A stretch of 64,000 nt of DNA from Paracoccaceae bacterium Fryx2 (GCA_032334235.1 JAVSGI010000005.1:1426001-1490000), one strand, 5' to 3'; numbered from the stretch's first letter, positions 1 to 8,589 are shown. Notes: generated from the letters alone by a model not told the origin. Made by a program: numbers and translations.

Positions 1-1215
1 ACGGTGCTGGCCGCCTGCGATGCCGGGGTGGATGCGGTCGATGCGGCGATGGACGCCTTTTCGGGCGGCACCTCGCAGCCCTGCCTCGGCTCCATCGTCG
101 AGGCGCTGCGCCACACCGACCGCGATACCGGGCTGGATATTGCCGCGATCCGGCGGATGTCGAACTACTGGGAACAGGTGCGCGCGCAATATGCGGCGTT
201 CGAGTCGGGCCTGCCCGCCCCCGCGTCGGAAGTCTGGCTGCATGAAATGCCCGGGGGCCAGTTCACCAACCTGAAGGCGCAGGCGCGGTCGCTGGGGCTG
301 GAGGAGAGGTGGCACGAGGTGGCGCAGGCCTATGCCGATGCCAACCGGATGTTCGGCGACATCGTCAAGGTCACGCCCAGCTCCAAGGTGGTGGGCGACA
401 TGGCGCTGATGATGGTGGCGCAGGGTCTGACCCGCGCGCAGGTCGAAGACCCGGCGGTGGACGTGGCCTTCCCCGAGTCGGTGGTGGACATGCTGCGCGG
501 CAATCTGGGGCAACCGCATGGCGGCTGGCCCGCGGGCATCTCGGCCCGGGTGCTGAAGGGCGAGGCGCCCAACACCGCCCGGCCCGGCGCGCATCTGGCG
601 GCGGTGGACCTGGAAGCCGCGCGGGCCAGGCTGGCGCAGGATCTGGCGGCGGTGTCGGACGAGGCCGAGGAGGAAACCGTCGACGACGAGGATCTGAACG
701 GCTACCTGATGTATCCCAAGGTGTTCATGGACTACCGCGCCCGCCACCGCATCTATGGCCCGGTGCGCACCCTGCCGACGCGGACCTTCTTCTACGGCAT
801 GGAACCGGGCGAGGAGATCACCGCCGAGATCGACCCCGGCAAGACGCTGGAGATCCGCCTTCAGACCGTGGGCGAGGCCGGCGACGACGGCGACGTGAAG
901 GTGTTCTTCGAGCTGAACGGCCAGCCCCGGGTGATCCGGGTGCCGAACCGCGCGCTGAAGGCCAAGGCGGCGGTGAAGCCGAAGGCGGTCGAGGGCAACC
1001 CGGCGCATGTGGGCGCGCCGATGCCGGGCTCGATTGCCTCGGTCGCGGTGACGGTGGGGCAGAAGGTCCATGCGGGGGACCTGCTGTTGACCATCGAGGC
1101 GATGAAGATGGAAACCGGCCTGCACGCCGACCGCAGCGCCACCGTGAAGGCGCTGCATGTCAGCCCCGGCAGCCAGATCGACGCCAAGGATCTGCTGGTG
1201 GAACTGGAGGGCTAG
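1..1215 (+). CDS. pyc: pyruvate carboxylase, C-terminal part (5' end outside window)
   Basis: This is the last ~404 codons of a biotin-dependent pyruvate carboxylase, the anaplerotic enzyme that carboxylates pyruvate to oxaloacetate in the cytoplasm. The frame is open from base 1, so the gene starts upstream of the window. The first ~40 residues (DAVDAAMDAFSGGTSQP) are the end of the carboxyltransferase barrel. The middle is the conserved post-barrel region, and the last ~75 residues form the biotinyl carrier domain with the motif EAMKMET. The lysine that carries biotin is encoded at 1105-1107. The stop is TAG at 1213-1215. A single-chain pyruvate carboxylase of about 1,150 residues is expected, so roughly two thirds is missing here. 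Identity is firm because carboxyltransferase and biotinyl domains sit on one chain. Confidence 0.95.
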   Translation, partial: TVLAACDAGVDAVDAAMDAFSGGTSQPCLGSIVEALRHTDRDTGLDIAAIRRMSNYWEQVRAQYAAFESGLPAPASEVWLHEMPGGQFTNLKAQARSLGLEERWHEVAQAYADANRMFGDIVKVTPSSKVVGDMALMMVAQGLTRAQVEDPAVDVAFPESVVDMLRGNLGQPHGGWPAGISARVLKGEAPNTARPGAHLAAVDLEAARARLAQDLAAVSDEAEEETVDDEDLNGYLMYPKVFMDYRARHRIYGPVRTLPTRTFFYGMEPGEEITAEIDPGKTLEIRLQTVGEAGDDGDVKVFFELNGQPRVIRVPNRALKAKAAVKPKAVEGNPAHVGAPMPGSIASVAVTVGQKVHAGDLLLTIEAMKMETGLHADRSATVKALHVSPGSQIDAKDLLVELEG

Positions 1216-1254
1216 GGCTCGGTGCGCGGCAGGCGCCGGTCTTGCGGCAGGCGC

Positions 1255-1321
1255 CGGGGCGGGGGCTGTCTGCCCCCGCCCCGGACCCCACCCCCGAGGG
1301 TATTTGGGCCAATGAGAAACG
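1255..1321 (+). repeat. dispersed intergenic repeat, copy A
   Basis: A GC-rich hairpin (GGGGGC tgtct GCCCCC) is followed by a CCCCCGAGGGTATTTGG core and an AATGAGAAAC tail. The same arrangement occurs in inverted orientation between hisA and hisF (10288-10365). A related form with a CCTCCGGCGGGGATATTTG core occurs at 18967, 37814 and 58029. It lies just downstream of the pyc stop and may act in transcript termination or 3' end protection. That role is inference. Confidence 0.6.
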
Positions 1322-1418
1322 GGGGCGCAGGCGGGGGGCGCGGGAATTCTTGCGGGCACCGCACTTTCCCCCTTGCAGCCGGGTCGGCGGTTTTATAGAT
1401 CAGCCGGACCCAAAGGAT

Positions 1419-1493
1419 GCGGGCGTAGCTCAGGGGTAGAGCATAACCTTGCCAAGGTTAGGGTCGAGGGTTCGAATCCCTTCGCCCGCTCCA
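1419..1493 (+). tRNA. tRNA-Gly (GCC), first copy
   Basis: This 75-nt gene has an encoded CCA end. The acceptor stem is GCGGGCG/CGCCCGC. The anticodon stem is TAACC/GGTTA around the loop TTGCCAA, giving anticodon GCC, and the T-loop is TTCGAAT. A possible promoter lies upstream (TTGCAG at 1373, TATAGA at 1394, a short 15-bp spacer). An identical second copy lies at 3573-3647, on the far side of the restriction-modification genes. Confidence 0.97.
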
Positions 1494-1667
1494 ATATTCC
1501 GGCCTTTGGCCGGAGGGTTTGCAAATGGTCGCCTCTGGCGGCCATTTTGCGTTTCGGGGCGGCTTGCCGGGCGCGGGCGGGCGGGTTAGAACATTGCGGG
1601 AACCTGAGTCAGGCGCTGGACTTGGCGCGGCGCAAGCGGTTGTATGCAGGTCAGGGGGGCGCGCGAC

Positions 1668-2627
1668 ATGCTGACATCCATCGAGTTGTGTGCCGGGGCC
1701 GGCGGTCAGGCGCTGGGGCTGGAAAAGGCCGGATTCGGCCATGAGGCGCTGGTCGAGATCGACCGGCACTGCTGCCAGACCCTGCGGCACAACCGCCCGC
1801 GCTGGAACGTGATCGAGGAGGACGTGCGGCTGTTCAAGGCCCGCGCGGCCGATTTCGCCGGGGTCGATCTGGTGGCGGGCGGCCTGCCCTGCCCGCCGTT
1901 CTCGGTGGCGGGCAAGCAGCTGGGCGAGCAGGACGAACGCAACCTGTTCAACGACGCGCTGGAAATCGTCGACGCGGTGCGCCCCAAGGCCGTGATGATC
2001 GAGAACGTGCGCGGCTTTCTGGATGCGGTGTTTCACGACTACCGCGAGCGGCTGAAGCGGCAGTTGCGCGGCCTGGGGTATGAAACCGACTGGCGGCTGC
2101 TGAATGCCTCGGATTACGGGGTGCCGCAGCTGCGGCCCCGGGTGGTGATCGTGGCGATCCGGGCCGACCGGGCCGACCTGTTCGGCTGGCCGGAACCCAA
2201 CGCCCACAACCCCGCCACGGTGGGCGATACGCTGCACGACCTGATGGCGGCGGGCGGCTGGCCGGGGGCGGATGCCTGGCGGGCGCAGGCCGACGAGATA
2301 GCGCCGACCATCGTCGGCGGCTCGAAAAAGCACGGCGGGCCGGATCTGGGGCCGACGCGGGCGCGCCGCGCCTGGGCAGCACTTGGGGTCGAGGGGCGCA
2401 CGCTGGCGCCCGGGGCGCCGGGTGCGGACCATGTCGGGATGCCGCGCCTGACGGTGCCGATGGTGGCGCGGCTGCAGGGCTTTCCCGATGACTGGCAGAT
2501 CACCGGCGCCAAGACCAACGCCTACCGGCAGGTCGGCAACGCCTTTCCGCCCCCCGTGGCGCGCGCCGTGGCCGAACGGGTGGCGGCGGCGATCAGCGCC
2601 CGCCGGCTGGTGGCGGTGCGCGGCTAG
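1668..2627 (+). CDS. DNA (cytosine-5-)-methyltransferase of a type II RM system
   Basis: This 319-residue enzyme would methylate cytosine in a specific DNA site and so protect the host from the nuclease encoded immediately downstream. The C5-methyltransferase motifs appear in order: the SAM-binding start IELCAGAGGQALGLEKAG (residues 5-22), GLPCPPFS with the catalytic cysteine at residue 75, IENVRGF (motif VI), QLRPRVVIVA (motif VIII) and YRQVGNAFPPPVA (motif X). The target-recognition region is short. ATG 1668 was chosen because the family usually begins a few residues before the FxGxG-like motif; an in-frame ATG at 1644 would add eight residues. The gene abuts the nuclease gene with no gap. 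The specificity cannot be read from sequence alone; if the partner is NaeI-like, GCCGGC would be expected. Confidence 0.93.
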   Translation: MLTSIELCAGAGGQALGLEKAGFGHEALVEIDRHCCQTLRHNRPRWNVIEEDVRLFKARAADFAGVDLVAGGLPCPPFSVAGKQLGEQDERNLFNDALEIVDAVRPKAVMIENVRGFLDAVFHDYRERLKRQLRGLGYETDWRLLNASDYGVPQLRPRVVIVAIRADRADLFGWPEPNAHNPATVGDTLHDLMAAGGWPGADAWRAQADEIAPTIVGGSKKHGGPDLGPTRARRAWAALGVEGRTLAPGAPGADHVGMPRLTVPMVARLQGFPDDWQITGAKTNAYRQVGNAFPPPVARAVAERVAAAISARRLVAVRG

Positions 2628-3512
2628 GTGCGGCGCGCCCTGCCCGCCAGCGCGGTCGTGCCGGGGCACCCCGATTTCGCCCTGCTGTCGGCGCTGGGGC
2701 TGGAGGTGACGCGGCGGGCCGGGGGCGCTGTTGCGCTGGCGGAAACAATTCCGCAAACGCTGCGCGATTGTGTCGATGCCGTCATACAGACCGCCAAGAC
2801 CGGGCGGCGCTGTTATGACGATCTGGAAAAGACCGAAAAGACCTATATCGGCACGCGGGTCGAGATCGACCTGCGCGCGGCGCTGGGGTTGCCGAAGGGG
2901 CGGCTGGATACTGTCATTCTGGGCCATGATGTCGACATCAAGCATACCATGGGTGGCAACTGGATGATCCCGACCGAGGCCATCGACGCGCCCTGCCTGC
3001 TGGTCGCGGTGGATGAGGCGCGCGCGCTGTGCTGGCTGGGCCTGTTCGTGGCGCGGCGCGACCATCTGACGGTCGGCCAGAACAAGGATTCGAAGAAAAG
3101 CATCTCGGCCGCGGGGTTTGCCCATATCCTGTGGCTCTTGCGCGACCAGCCCTGCCCGCCGAACTTCTGGCGGACGGTGCCGCCCGAGGCGGTGGCGCGG
3201 ATCTTTGCCGGGGCGACCGGGAATGCCCGCGTGATGGCGCTGTTCCGCGAGGTGCAGCGCCGCCCGATCGGCCGCGACGTGATCGAGGCGGTGGCGCGGC
3301 AGCAGGATTTCATGCGCCGCATCCGGGGCGACGGCGGGCGCGGCACCCGGGACCGGCTGGCGGCGGAAGGCATCCTGCTGCTGTCGGGGCACTACGATGC
3401 GCCGCTGATCGCCGCCCTTGGCCTGCCCGATTGCGGCACCAGCGGCTTTGTGTCGATCCGCCCGGAAACGCCGGACGAGCGCGCGCTGGCGCATGGGGCG
3501 CTGCTGCCGTGA
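2628..3512 (+). CDS. type II restriction endonuclease, probably NaeI-like
   Basis: This 294-residue protein starts at GTG directly after the methyltransferase TAG stop, so the two are probably translationally coupled. The central stretch TRVEIDLRAALG followed by LDTVILGHDVDIKHT contains an E...D...D-x-K arrangement typical of PD-(D/E)xK nucleases. The sequence following it (GGNWMIPTEA) recalls NaeI, whose active site I remember as E-D-D-K at similar spacing. NaeI is about 317 residues, close to this length. The position next to a cytosine methyltransferase supports a restriction role. The NaeI assignment rests on remembered motifs and is not certain; the general call of RM nuclease is stronger. 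No separate controller gene is visible. Confidence 0.75.
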   Translation: MRRALPASAVVPGHPDFALLSALGLEVTRRAGGAVALAETIPQTLRDCVDAVIQTAKTGRRCYDDLEKTEKTYIGTRVEIDLRAALGLPKGRLDTVILGHDVDIKHTMGGNWMIPTEAIDAPCLLVAVDEARALCWLGLFVARRDHLTVGQNKDSKKSISAAGFAHILWLLRDQPCPPNFWRTVPPEAVARIFAGATGNARVMALFREVQRRPIGRDVIEAVARQQDFMRRIRGDGGRGTRDRLAAEGILLLSGHYDAPLIAALGLPDCGTSGFVSIRPETPDERALAHGALLP

Positions 3513-3530
3513 CGGGGGCATCAAAGCCGC

Positions 3531-3559
3531 TTGCCCTTGCGCGGAACATGCGCTAGTGA
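3531..3559 (+). promoter_or_regulatory. putative promoter of second tRNA-Gly
   Basis: TTGCCC (3531-3536) and TAGTGA (3554-3559) are separated by 17 bp and lie 13 bp before the tRNA. This arrangement would let the second tRNA copy be transcribed independently of the RM genes. Confidence 0.45.
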
Positions 3560-3572
3560 CGCGCCACGGAGT

Positions 3573-3647
3573 GCGGGCGTAGCTCAGGGGTAGAGCATAA
3601 CCTTGCCAAGGTTAGGGTCGAGGGTTCGAATCCCTTCGCCCGCTCCA
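3573..3647 (+). tRNA. tRNA-Gly (GCC), second copy
   Basis: This gene is identical over all 75 nt to the copy at 1419-1493, including the encoded CCA and anticodon GCC. The flanking bases differ directly outside the gene on both sides, so the duplication is confined to the tRNA. Together the two copies bracket the methyltransferase-nuclease pair. Confidence 0.97.
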
Positions 3648-3718
3648 GACTTTCCAACGCTGTTTCGGTGCAACAGGCTGCTTCGGCAGCCTTTCTGCTT
3701 TCTGGCCAGGGAATGCGA

Positions 3719-3763
3719 TTGAGAATTGCTCGCAAGCATATTGACATTGCGACTTAATCGCAT
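3719..3763 (+). promoter_or_regulatory. two Fur/Mur-like operator boxes before the metal importer
   Basis: Two imperfect palindromes lie 30-75 bp before the importer start: TTGAGAATTGCTCGCAA (3719-3735) and TTGCGACTTAATCGCAT (3747-3763). Their centres are 28 bp apart. Both resemble the alphaproteobacterial Fur/Mur box, roughly TTGCGAATnATTCGCAA. Fur-family Mur proteins repress manganese uptake genes in this class, which fits the downstream operon. The palindromes are seen directly; the regulator is inferred. Confidence 0.55.
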
Positions 3764-3794
3764 ATCTGTCAGTCAACCTGGAGGCTTCCCCGTC

Positions 3795-4742
3795 ATGTTG
3801 CTGAACCGCCGAACCCTGCTTGCCATGCTGCCCGCGGGCCTGCTTGCCGCCCCGCTCGGCGCCGACACGGGCCCGGTGATCGTTGCCACCACCGGGATGA
3901 TTGCCGATGCCGCGCGGCGGATCGGTGGCGGGGCGGTGCGGGCGCTGATGGGGCCGGGAATGGACCCGCACGGCTACCGCCAGACCCGCAGCGACATTGC
4001 GGCACTGGCGAGGGCCGACCTCGTGCTGTGGCACGGGTTGTATCTGGAAGCGCAGATGGAGGATTTCCTGAACGGGCTCTCCCGCAGCCGCCGCGTCGTG
4101 GCGGTGGCCGAGGCGCTGCCGCGCGAGGTGCTGCGCGGCAACCCGCAATATCCCGACCGCTTCGACCCGCATGTGTGGATGGACCCGACGCTCTGGGCGC
4201 AGGTGGTGCCGGTGGTGGAAGCCGCGCTGACCGAAGCGATGCCCGGCCGCGCGGCCGCCCATGCGGCGGCGGCGGCGGCGTTCATTGCCGAGATCGGGGC
4301 GCTGGATACCTATGCCCGTGACGTGCTGGGGACGGTGCCCGCCTCGTCGCGGGTGCTGGTGACGGCGCATGACGCCTTCGGCTATTTCGGCCGGGCCTAC
4401 GGCTTCGAGGTCGAGGGCATCCAGGGGCTTTCGACCGAAAGCGAGGCCGGCCTCGCGCGGGTCGGGGAACTGGTCGACCTGCTGGTGGCGCGCAAGGTGC
4501 CCGCGGTGTTCGTGGAAAGCTCGGTTTCCGACCGTTCGATCCGGGCGCTGGTCGAAGGGGCGCAGGCGCGCGGCCATGCGGTCTCGGTCGGGGGCGAGCT
4601 GTTTTCCGATGCGATGGGCAAGGACGGCACCTACGAGGGCACGTATCTGGGCATGATCGACCACAACGTGACGCTGATCGCCCGCGCATTGGACGGCAGC
4701 GCCCCGGCGGGCGGCATGTCCGGCCTGCTGGCGGGGGTGTGA
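3795..4742 (+). CDS. sitA: metal ABC transporter substrate-binding protein (SitA/TroA type)
   Basis: This 315-residue periplasmic protein captures a divalent metal, probably Mn2+ (or Zn2+/Fe2+), and delivers it to the membrane pair encoded downstream. The N-terminus has a signal peptide (LNRRTLLAMLPAGLLA) with twin arginines. Cluster A-I metal-binding positions are visible: MDPHGYRQT, DLVLWHGLYLE, FDPHVWMDP and a C-terminal GTYLGMIDHNV. The motif VEGIQGLSTESEA matches the TroA/SitA family rather than ZnuA, because no His-rich loop is present. ATG 3795 was chosen because it directly precedes the signal peptide; a longer frame upstream would run through the operator boxes. First gene of a four-gene operon. 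Confidence 0.9.
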   Translation: MLLNRRTLLAMLPAGLLAAPLGADTGPVIVATTGMIADAARRIGGGAVRALMGPGMDPHGYRQTRSDIAALARADLVLWHGLYLEAQMEDFLNGLSRSRRVVAVAEALPREVLRGNPQYPDRFDPHVWMDPTLWAQVVPVVEAALTEAMPGRAAAHAAAAAAFIAEIGALDTYARDVLGTVPASSRVLVTAHDAFGYFGRAYGFEVEGIQGLSTESEAGLARVGELVDLLVARKVPAVFVESSVSDRSIRALVEGAQARGHAVSVGGELFSDAMGKDGTYEGTYLGMIDHNVTLIARALDGSAPAGGMSGLLAGV

Positions 4743-5476
4743 GGATGGGCCTGCCCGCGCTCGATGTCCTTGGCCTGACCGTCGCCTATGGCACGGCGCC
4801 TGCGGTGCAGGATGTCACCGCCCGGTTCGAGGCCGGGGCCATGACGGCGATCATCGGGCCGAACGGGGCGGGCAAGTCGACGCTGCTGAAGGCCGCGCTG
4901 GGCATCATTCCGCGCAAGGCGGGCACGGTGGCCTTTCTGGGCCAGCCGCTGGAGGTGGCGCGGGCCCGCATCGCCTATGTGCCGCAGCGCGCCAGTGTGG
5001 ACTGGGATTTCCCGGTGCGGGCGATCGACGTGGTGCTGATGGGCATGTATCGCCAGCTTGGCCTGCTGGGCCGGGTGCGCGCGCCGCACAAGGCGCAGGC
5101 GATGGAGTGTCTGGCCCGCGTGGGAATGCAGGCCTTTGCCCGCCGCCAGATCGGCGCGCTGTCGGGCGGGCAGCAGCAGCGGGTGTTCCTGGCCCGCGCG
5201 CTGGCGCAGGGGGCCGAGGTCTATCTGCTCGACGAACCCTTTGCCGGGGTCGATGCCGCAACCGAATCCGCGATCATCGGGGTGCTGAAGGGCCTGCGCG
5301 ACGAAGGCGCCAGCGTGATCGCGGTGCATCACGACCTGTCCACCGTGCCGGAGTATTTCGACCGGGTGCTGCTGATGAACCGCACGGCGATGGCGCAAGG
5401 GCCGGTGGCCACGGCCTTCACCCGCGAGGCGCTGGCACGGACCTACGGCGGCACCCTGCCGCAGCTGGCCGCCTGA
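4739..5476 (+). CDS. sitB: metal ABC transporter ATP-binding protein (SitB type)
   Basis: This 245-residue cytoplasmic ATPase powers the manganese-type importer. Walker A is GPNGAGKST (about residues 40-48), the ABC signature is LSGGQQQR, and Walker B is VYLLDEPFAGVD, followed by a switch histidine in VIAVHHDLS. The start GTG at 4739 overlaps the stop of the binding-protein gene in a GTGA arrangement, which suggests translational coupling. An ATG at 4745 is the alternative. Confidence 0.92.
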   Translation: MRMGLPALDVLGLTVAYGTAPAVQDVTARFEAGAMTAIIGPNGAGKSTLLKAALGIIPRKAGTVAFLGQPLEVARARIAYVPQRASVDWDFPVRAIDVVLMGMYRQLGLLGRVRAPHKAQAMECLARVGMQAFARRQIGALSGGQQQRVFLARALAQGAEVYLLDEPFAGVDAATESAIIGVLKGLRDEGASVIAVHHDLSTVPEYFDRVLLMNRTAMAQGPVATAFTREALARTYGGTLPQLAA

Positions 5477-5479
5477 GAG

Positions 5480-6364
5480 ATGTGGAGCGCGCTGTTCCTG
5501 CAGTCGGGCTACAACGCGACGCTGGTCACGCTGGGGGCGGCGATGCTGGGGGTTGCGGCCGGGGTGGTGGGTGCCTTCCTGTTCCTGCGGCGCCGGGCGC
5601 TGGTGTCGGATGCGCTGGCCCATGCCACCCTGCCGGGGGTCGGCCTTGCCTTTCTGGTGATGGTGGCCCTTGGCGGCGAGGGGCGCAGCCTGCCGGGCCT
5701 GCTGGTGGGGGCGGGGCTTTCGGCGCTGGTCGGGCTTTGGGCGTTGCAGGCGCTGGTGCGGCGCACCCGGCTGCCCGAGGATGCGGCGATCGGGGCGGTG
5801 CTTTCGACCTTTTACGGGGCGGGCATCGTGATTCTGACAGTTATTCAGGGGCTCAACACCGGGCGGCAGGCGGGGCTGGAGGGGTTTCTGCTCGGCTCCA
5901 CCGCGGGCATGTTGCAGGCGGATGCCCTGCTGATCGCGGGGGGCGGCGCGCTGGCGCTGGCGCTGGTGGGGCTGCTGCGGCGGCCCCTGCTGATGGTGGC
6001 CTTCGATCCGGGGCACGCGCTGGTGATGGGGCTGCGGCCCGCGCGGTATGACATGGCGCTGATGCTGCTGACGCTGGGGGTGGTGCTGATCGGGCTCCGC
6101 GTGGTCGGGCTTATCCTGATCGTGGCGCTGCTGATCACGCCTGCGGTGGCGGCGCGGCTGTGGACGGATCGTGCCGGAACCATGGCGCTGATCGCCGGGG
6201 CACTGGGCGGCGCGGCGGGATGGGCCGGGGCGGCGATTTCGGCTGCGGGGCCGGACCTGCCGACCGGGCCGGTGATCGTGCTGCTGGCCTTTGCCGGGCT
6301 GGTGGTCTCGGTTCTGGTCGCCCCGCGGCGCGGGCTGCTGGCGCGTCTGGCGCGGGGGGCCTGA
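5480..6364 (+). CDS. sitC: metal ABC transporter permease (SitC type)
   Basis: This 294-residue inner-membrane protein has about eight hydrophobic segments and belongs to the ABC-3 family of Mn/Zn/Fe permeases. The family pattern is visible in RRRALVSDALAHATLPGVG near residues 35-55 and in the Gly-rich segment LIVALLITPAVAARL near residue 215. It begins 3 nt after the ATPase gene and probably pairs with the next permease to form a heterodimeric channel, as in SitCD and TroCD. Confidence 0.9.
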   Translation: MWSALFLQSGYNATLVTLGAAMLGVAAGVVGAFLFLRRRALVSDALAHATLPGVGLAFLVMVALGGEGRSLPGLLVGAGLSALVGLWALQALVRRTRLPEDAAIGAVLSTFYGAGIVILTVIQGLNTGRQAGLEGFLLGSTAGMLQADALLIAGGGALALALVGLLRRPLLMVAFDPGHALVMGLRPARYDMALMLLTLGVVLIGLRVVGLILIVALLITPAVAARLWTDRAGTMALIAGALGGAAGWAGAAISAAGPDLPTGPVIVLLAFAGLVVSVLVAPRRGLLARLARGA

Positions 6365-6365
6365 G

Positions 6366-7274
6366 ATGGGGGCGGATTTCGTCGCCTTTTCATTGCCGCC
6401 GATGCTGATCGGGCTGTTCGCGGCGCTGGCCTGCGCGATTCCGGGCAACTTCCTGATGCTGCGGCGGCAGGCGATGCTGGGCGACGCGATCAGCCATGTC
6501 GTGCTGCCGGGCATCGTGGTGGCGTTTCTGCTGACCGGCAGCATTGCCACCTGGGCGATGATGCTGGGGGCGGGGGCCGCCGCGATGGTGGCGGTGGGCA
6601 TGATCGAGGGCATAAGGCGACTGGCCGGAATCGATTCCGGGGCGGCGATGGGTGTAACCTTCACCACGATGTTCGCGCTGGGGGTCCTGCTGCTGGAGCG
6701 GTCGGGCGCGGGAACGATGCATCTGGATGTGGAACATGCTTTGTATGGCAGCCTGGAAAGCCTGATCTGGCTGGATGCCACCGGCTGGGCCTCGCTGGCC
6801 GACCCGGTGGCGCTTGCGGGGTTGCCGCCCGAACTGGGCCAGATGGCGGGGGTGGCGGGGCTGATCGCGCTGGCCGCCTTCGTGTTCTGGCGCCCGCTGC
6901 GGATGGCGACGTTCGACGAAGGCCATGCGGCGGTGCTGGGGCTGCCGGTGCGGGCAATCTCGCTGGGGCTGGTCGCGGCCTCGGCAATGGCCTGCGTCGC
7001 GGCCTTCACCGCCGTGGGCTCTATCCTCACCATCGCCATGCTGATCTGCCCGCCCGCCACCGCGCGGCTGCTGACCGACCGGCTGGAGGTGCAGATGGGG
7101 CTGAGCCTTGCCATCGCGGCAGTGGCGGCGCTGGGCGGCTATCTGGTGGCGGGCTACGGGCCGCAGATGGTCGGGCTGTCGGGCTCGGTCTCGGCCGCCG
7201 GGATGATGGCGGCGCTGTCGGGGGTGATGCTGGCGCTCGCAGCGGCGTTCGGGCCGCACCGCAAGGCGGGCTGA
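6366..7274 (+). CDS. sitD: metal ABC transporter permease (SitD type)
   Basis: This is the second ABC-3 family permease of the operon, 302 residues. It has the characteristic [18 protein letters not shown] segment near residue 35 and [18 protein letters not shown] near residue 220. The start ATG 6366 lies one base after the upstream stop. Having two permeases separates this system from the single-permease ZnuABC zinc importer and supports a Sit/Tro-type manganese role. Last gene of the operon. Confidence 0.9.
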   Translation: MGADFVAFSLPPMLIGLFAALACAIPGNFLMLRRQAMLGDAISHVVLPGIVVAFLLTGSIATWAMMLGAGAAAMVAVGMIEGIRRLAGIDSGAAMGVTFTTMFALGVLLLERSGAGTMHLDVEHALYGSLESLIWLDATGWASLADPVALAGLPPELGQMAGVAGLIALAAFVFWRPLRMATFDEGHAAVLGLPVRAISLGLVAASAMACVAAFTAVGSILTIAMLICPPATARLLTDRLEVQMGLSLAIAAVAALGGYLVAGYGPQMVGLSGSVSAAGMMAALSGVMLALAAAFGPHRKAG

Positions 7275-7336
7275 AGCCCTTCCCAAGCACCCCTGCCCCG
7301 CCTATAACGCGGCCAACCCTTTGCCGGAGCCCGCCA

Positions 7337-7924
7337 ATGCGCAAGGCCGACCTGACCCGGACCACCGCCGAAACCGACATTGCCGTGACCGTCGATCTCG
7401 ACGGAAGCGGCGCCTATGACATCAGGACCGGCGTCGGTTTCTTCGACCACATGCTTGATCAGCTGGCGCGGCATTCGCTGATCGACATCACGCTGCGGGC
7501 GACGGGCGATCTGCACATCGACGACCACCACACGGTCGAGGATTGCGGCATAGCCCTTGGCCAGGCGCTGGCCCGCGCGCTGGGCGACAAGCGCGGCATC
7601 CGCCGCTATGGCGAATGCGCCCTGCCGATGGACGATGCGCAGGTGCGCTGTGCGCTGGATCTATCGGGGCGGCCGTTCCTCGTGTGGAACGTGGCCTTCC
7701 CGACACCGAAGATCGGCACGTTCGACACCGAGCTTGTGCGCGAGTTCTTTCAGGCGCTGGCGACGCATGGCGGCATCACCCTGCATGTCGATCTGATCCA
7801 CGGCGTCAACAGCCACCACATCGCGGAAGCGGCCTTCAAGGCCGTCGCCCGCGCCCTGCGGCTGGCGGTAGAGACCGACCCGCGCAAGGCCGATGCCATT
7901 CCATCCACCAAGGGCACGCTCTGA
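7337..7924 (+). CDS. hisB: imidazoleglycerol-phosphate dehydratase
   Basis: This 195-residue enzyme dehydrates imidazole glycerol phosphate to imidazole acetol phosphate, a late step of histidine synthesis. Both metal-binding signatures are present: [10 protein letters not shown] near residue 65 and [11 protein letters not shown] near residue 160, coordinating two Mn2+ ions. It is the monofunctional form, without the phosphatase domain found in enteric HisB. It is the first of the histidine genes here and is followed 2 nt later by hisH. Confidence 0.97.
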   Translation: MRKADLTRTTAETDIAVTVDLDGSGAYDIRTGVGFFDHMLDQLARHSLIDITLRATGDLHIDDHHTVEDCGIALGQALARALGDKRGIRRYGECALPMDDAQVRCALDLSGRPFLVWNVAFPTPKIGTFDTELVREFFQALATHGGITLHVDLIHGVNSHHIAEAAFKAVARALRLAVETDPRKADAIPSTKGTL

Positions 7925-7926
7925 CC

Positions 7927-8589
7927 ATGCTGACCGTCCTCGTCGATTACGACAGCGGCAACCTGCATTCCGCCGAGAAAGCCTTTCAGCGCATGGCGCA
8001 GGAGGTCGGCGGCGGCGACGTGCTGGTCAGCAGCCGCCCCGAGGATGTCGCCCGCGCCGACCGCATCGTGCTGCCGGGCGATGGCGCCTTCCCCGCCTGC
8101 CGCCGCGCGCTTGGCACCTACGGCGGGCTGTTCGAGGCGATCGAAGAGGCGGTGACCAACCGCGCCCGCCCCTTCCTCGGCATCTGCGTCGGGATGCAGA
8201 TGATGGCGACCGTGGGCCGCGAATACCACGACACGCCCGGCTTCGACTGGATCGGCGGCGAGGTCGTGCGCATCACACCGACAGACCCGCAGTTGCCACA
8301 TCTTCAACTCAAAGTGCCGCACATGGGCTGGAACGACCTCGTGCTCGACCCGGCAGGCGAAAGCCATCCGGTGCTGGCGGGCATCGCCACCGGCGAGCAC
8401 GCCTATTTCGTGCATTCCTACCATTTCAGCGTCGCCGATCCAGCCGATCGGCTGGCACACGTCGACTACGGCCAGCCGATCACCGCCATCATTGGCCGCG
8501 ACACCATGGTGGGCACCCAGTTCCACCCCGAGAAAAGCCAGGCCACCGGCCTGCGCCTGATCGCCAACTTCCTGCGCTGGCGGCCCTGA
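7927..8589 (+). CDS. hisH: imidazole glycerol phosphate synthase, glutaminase subunit
   Basis: This 220-residue class I glutamine amidotransferase supplies ammonia to HisF. The nucleophile cysteine lies in FLGICVGMQMM near residue 86, and the His-Glu pair of the triad lies in GTQFHPEKSQ near residue 200. The N-terminal VDYDSGNLHS is the usual HisH start, which fixes ATG 7927. It is slightly longer than the common ~210 residues because of an inserted EVGGGDVLVSSRPED-type segment near residue 30. Confidence 0.96.
   Translation: MLTVLVDYDSGNLHSAEKAFQRMAQEVGGGDVLVSSRPEDVARADRIVLPGDGAFPACRRALGTYGGLFEAIEEAVTNRARPFLGICVGMQMMATVGREYHDTPGFDWIGGEVVRITPTDPQLPHLQLKVPHMGWNDLVLDPAGESHPVLAGIATGEHAYFVHSYHFSVADPADRLAHVDYGQPITAIIGRDTMVGTQFHPEKSQATGLRLIANFLRWRP

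Noticed and set aside
1644-1667. Longer start of the methyltransferase at ATG 1644
   Set aside because: The extra eight residues precede the conserved motif I and have a weak ribosome site; ATG 1668 fits the family better.
1458-3524. A 688-codon open frame on the minus strand opposite the RM genes
   Set aside because: It is an antisense consequence of high GC. It has proline/arginine/histidine-rich composition, no motif, and runs over two well-supported genes and a tRNA.
4631-7114. An 827-codon open frame opposite the sit importer genes
   Set aside because: Low-complexity, Arg/Pro/His-rich translation without a domain; the plus strand has an unambiguous ABC operon.
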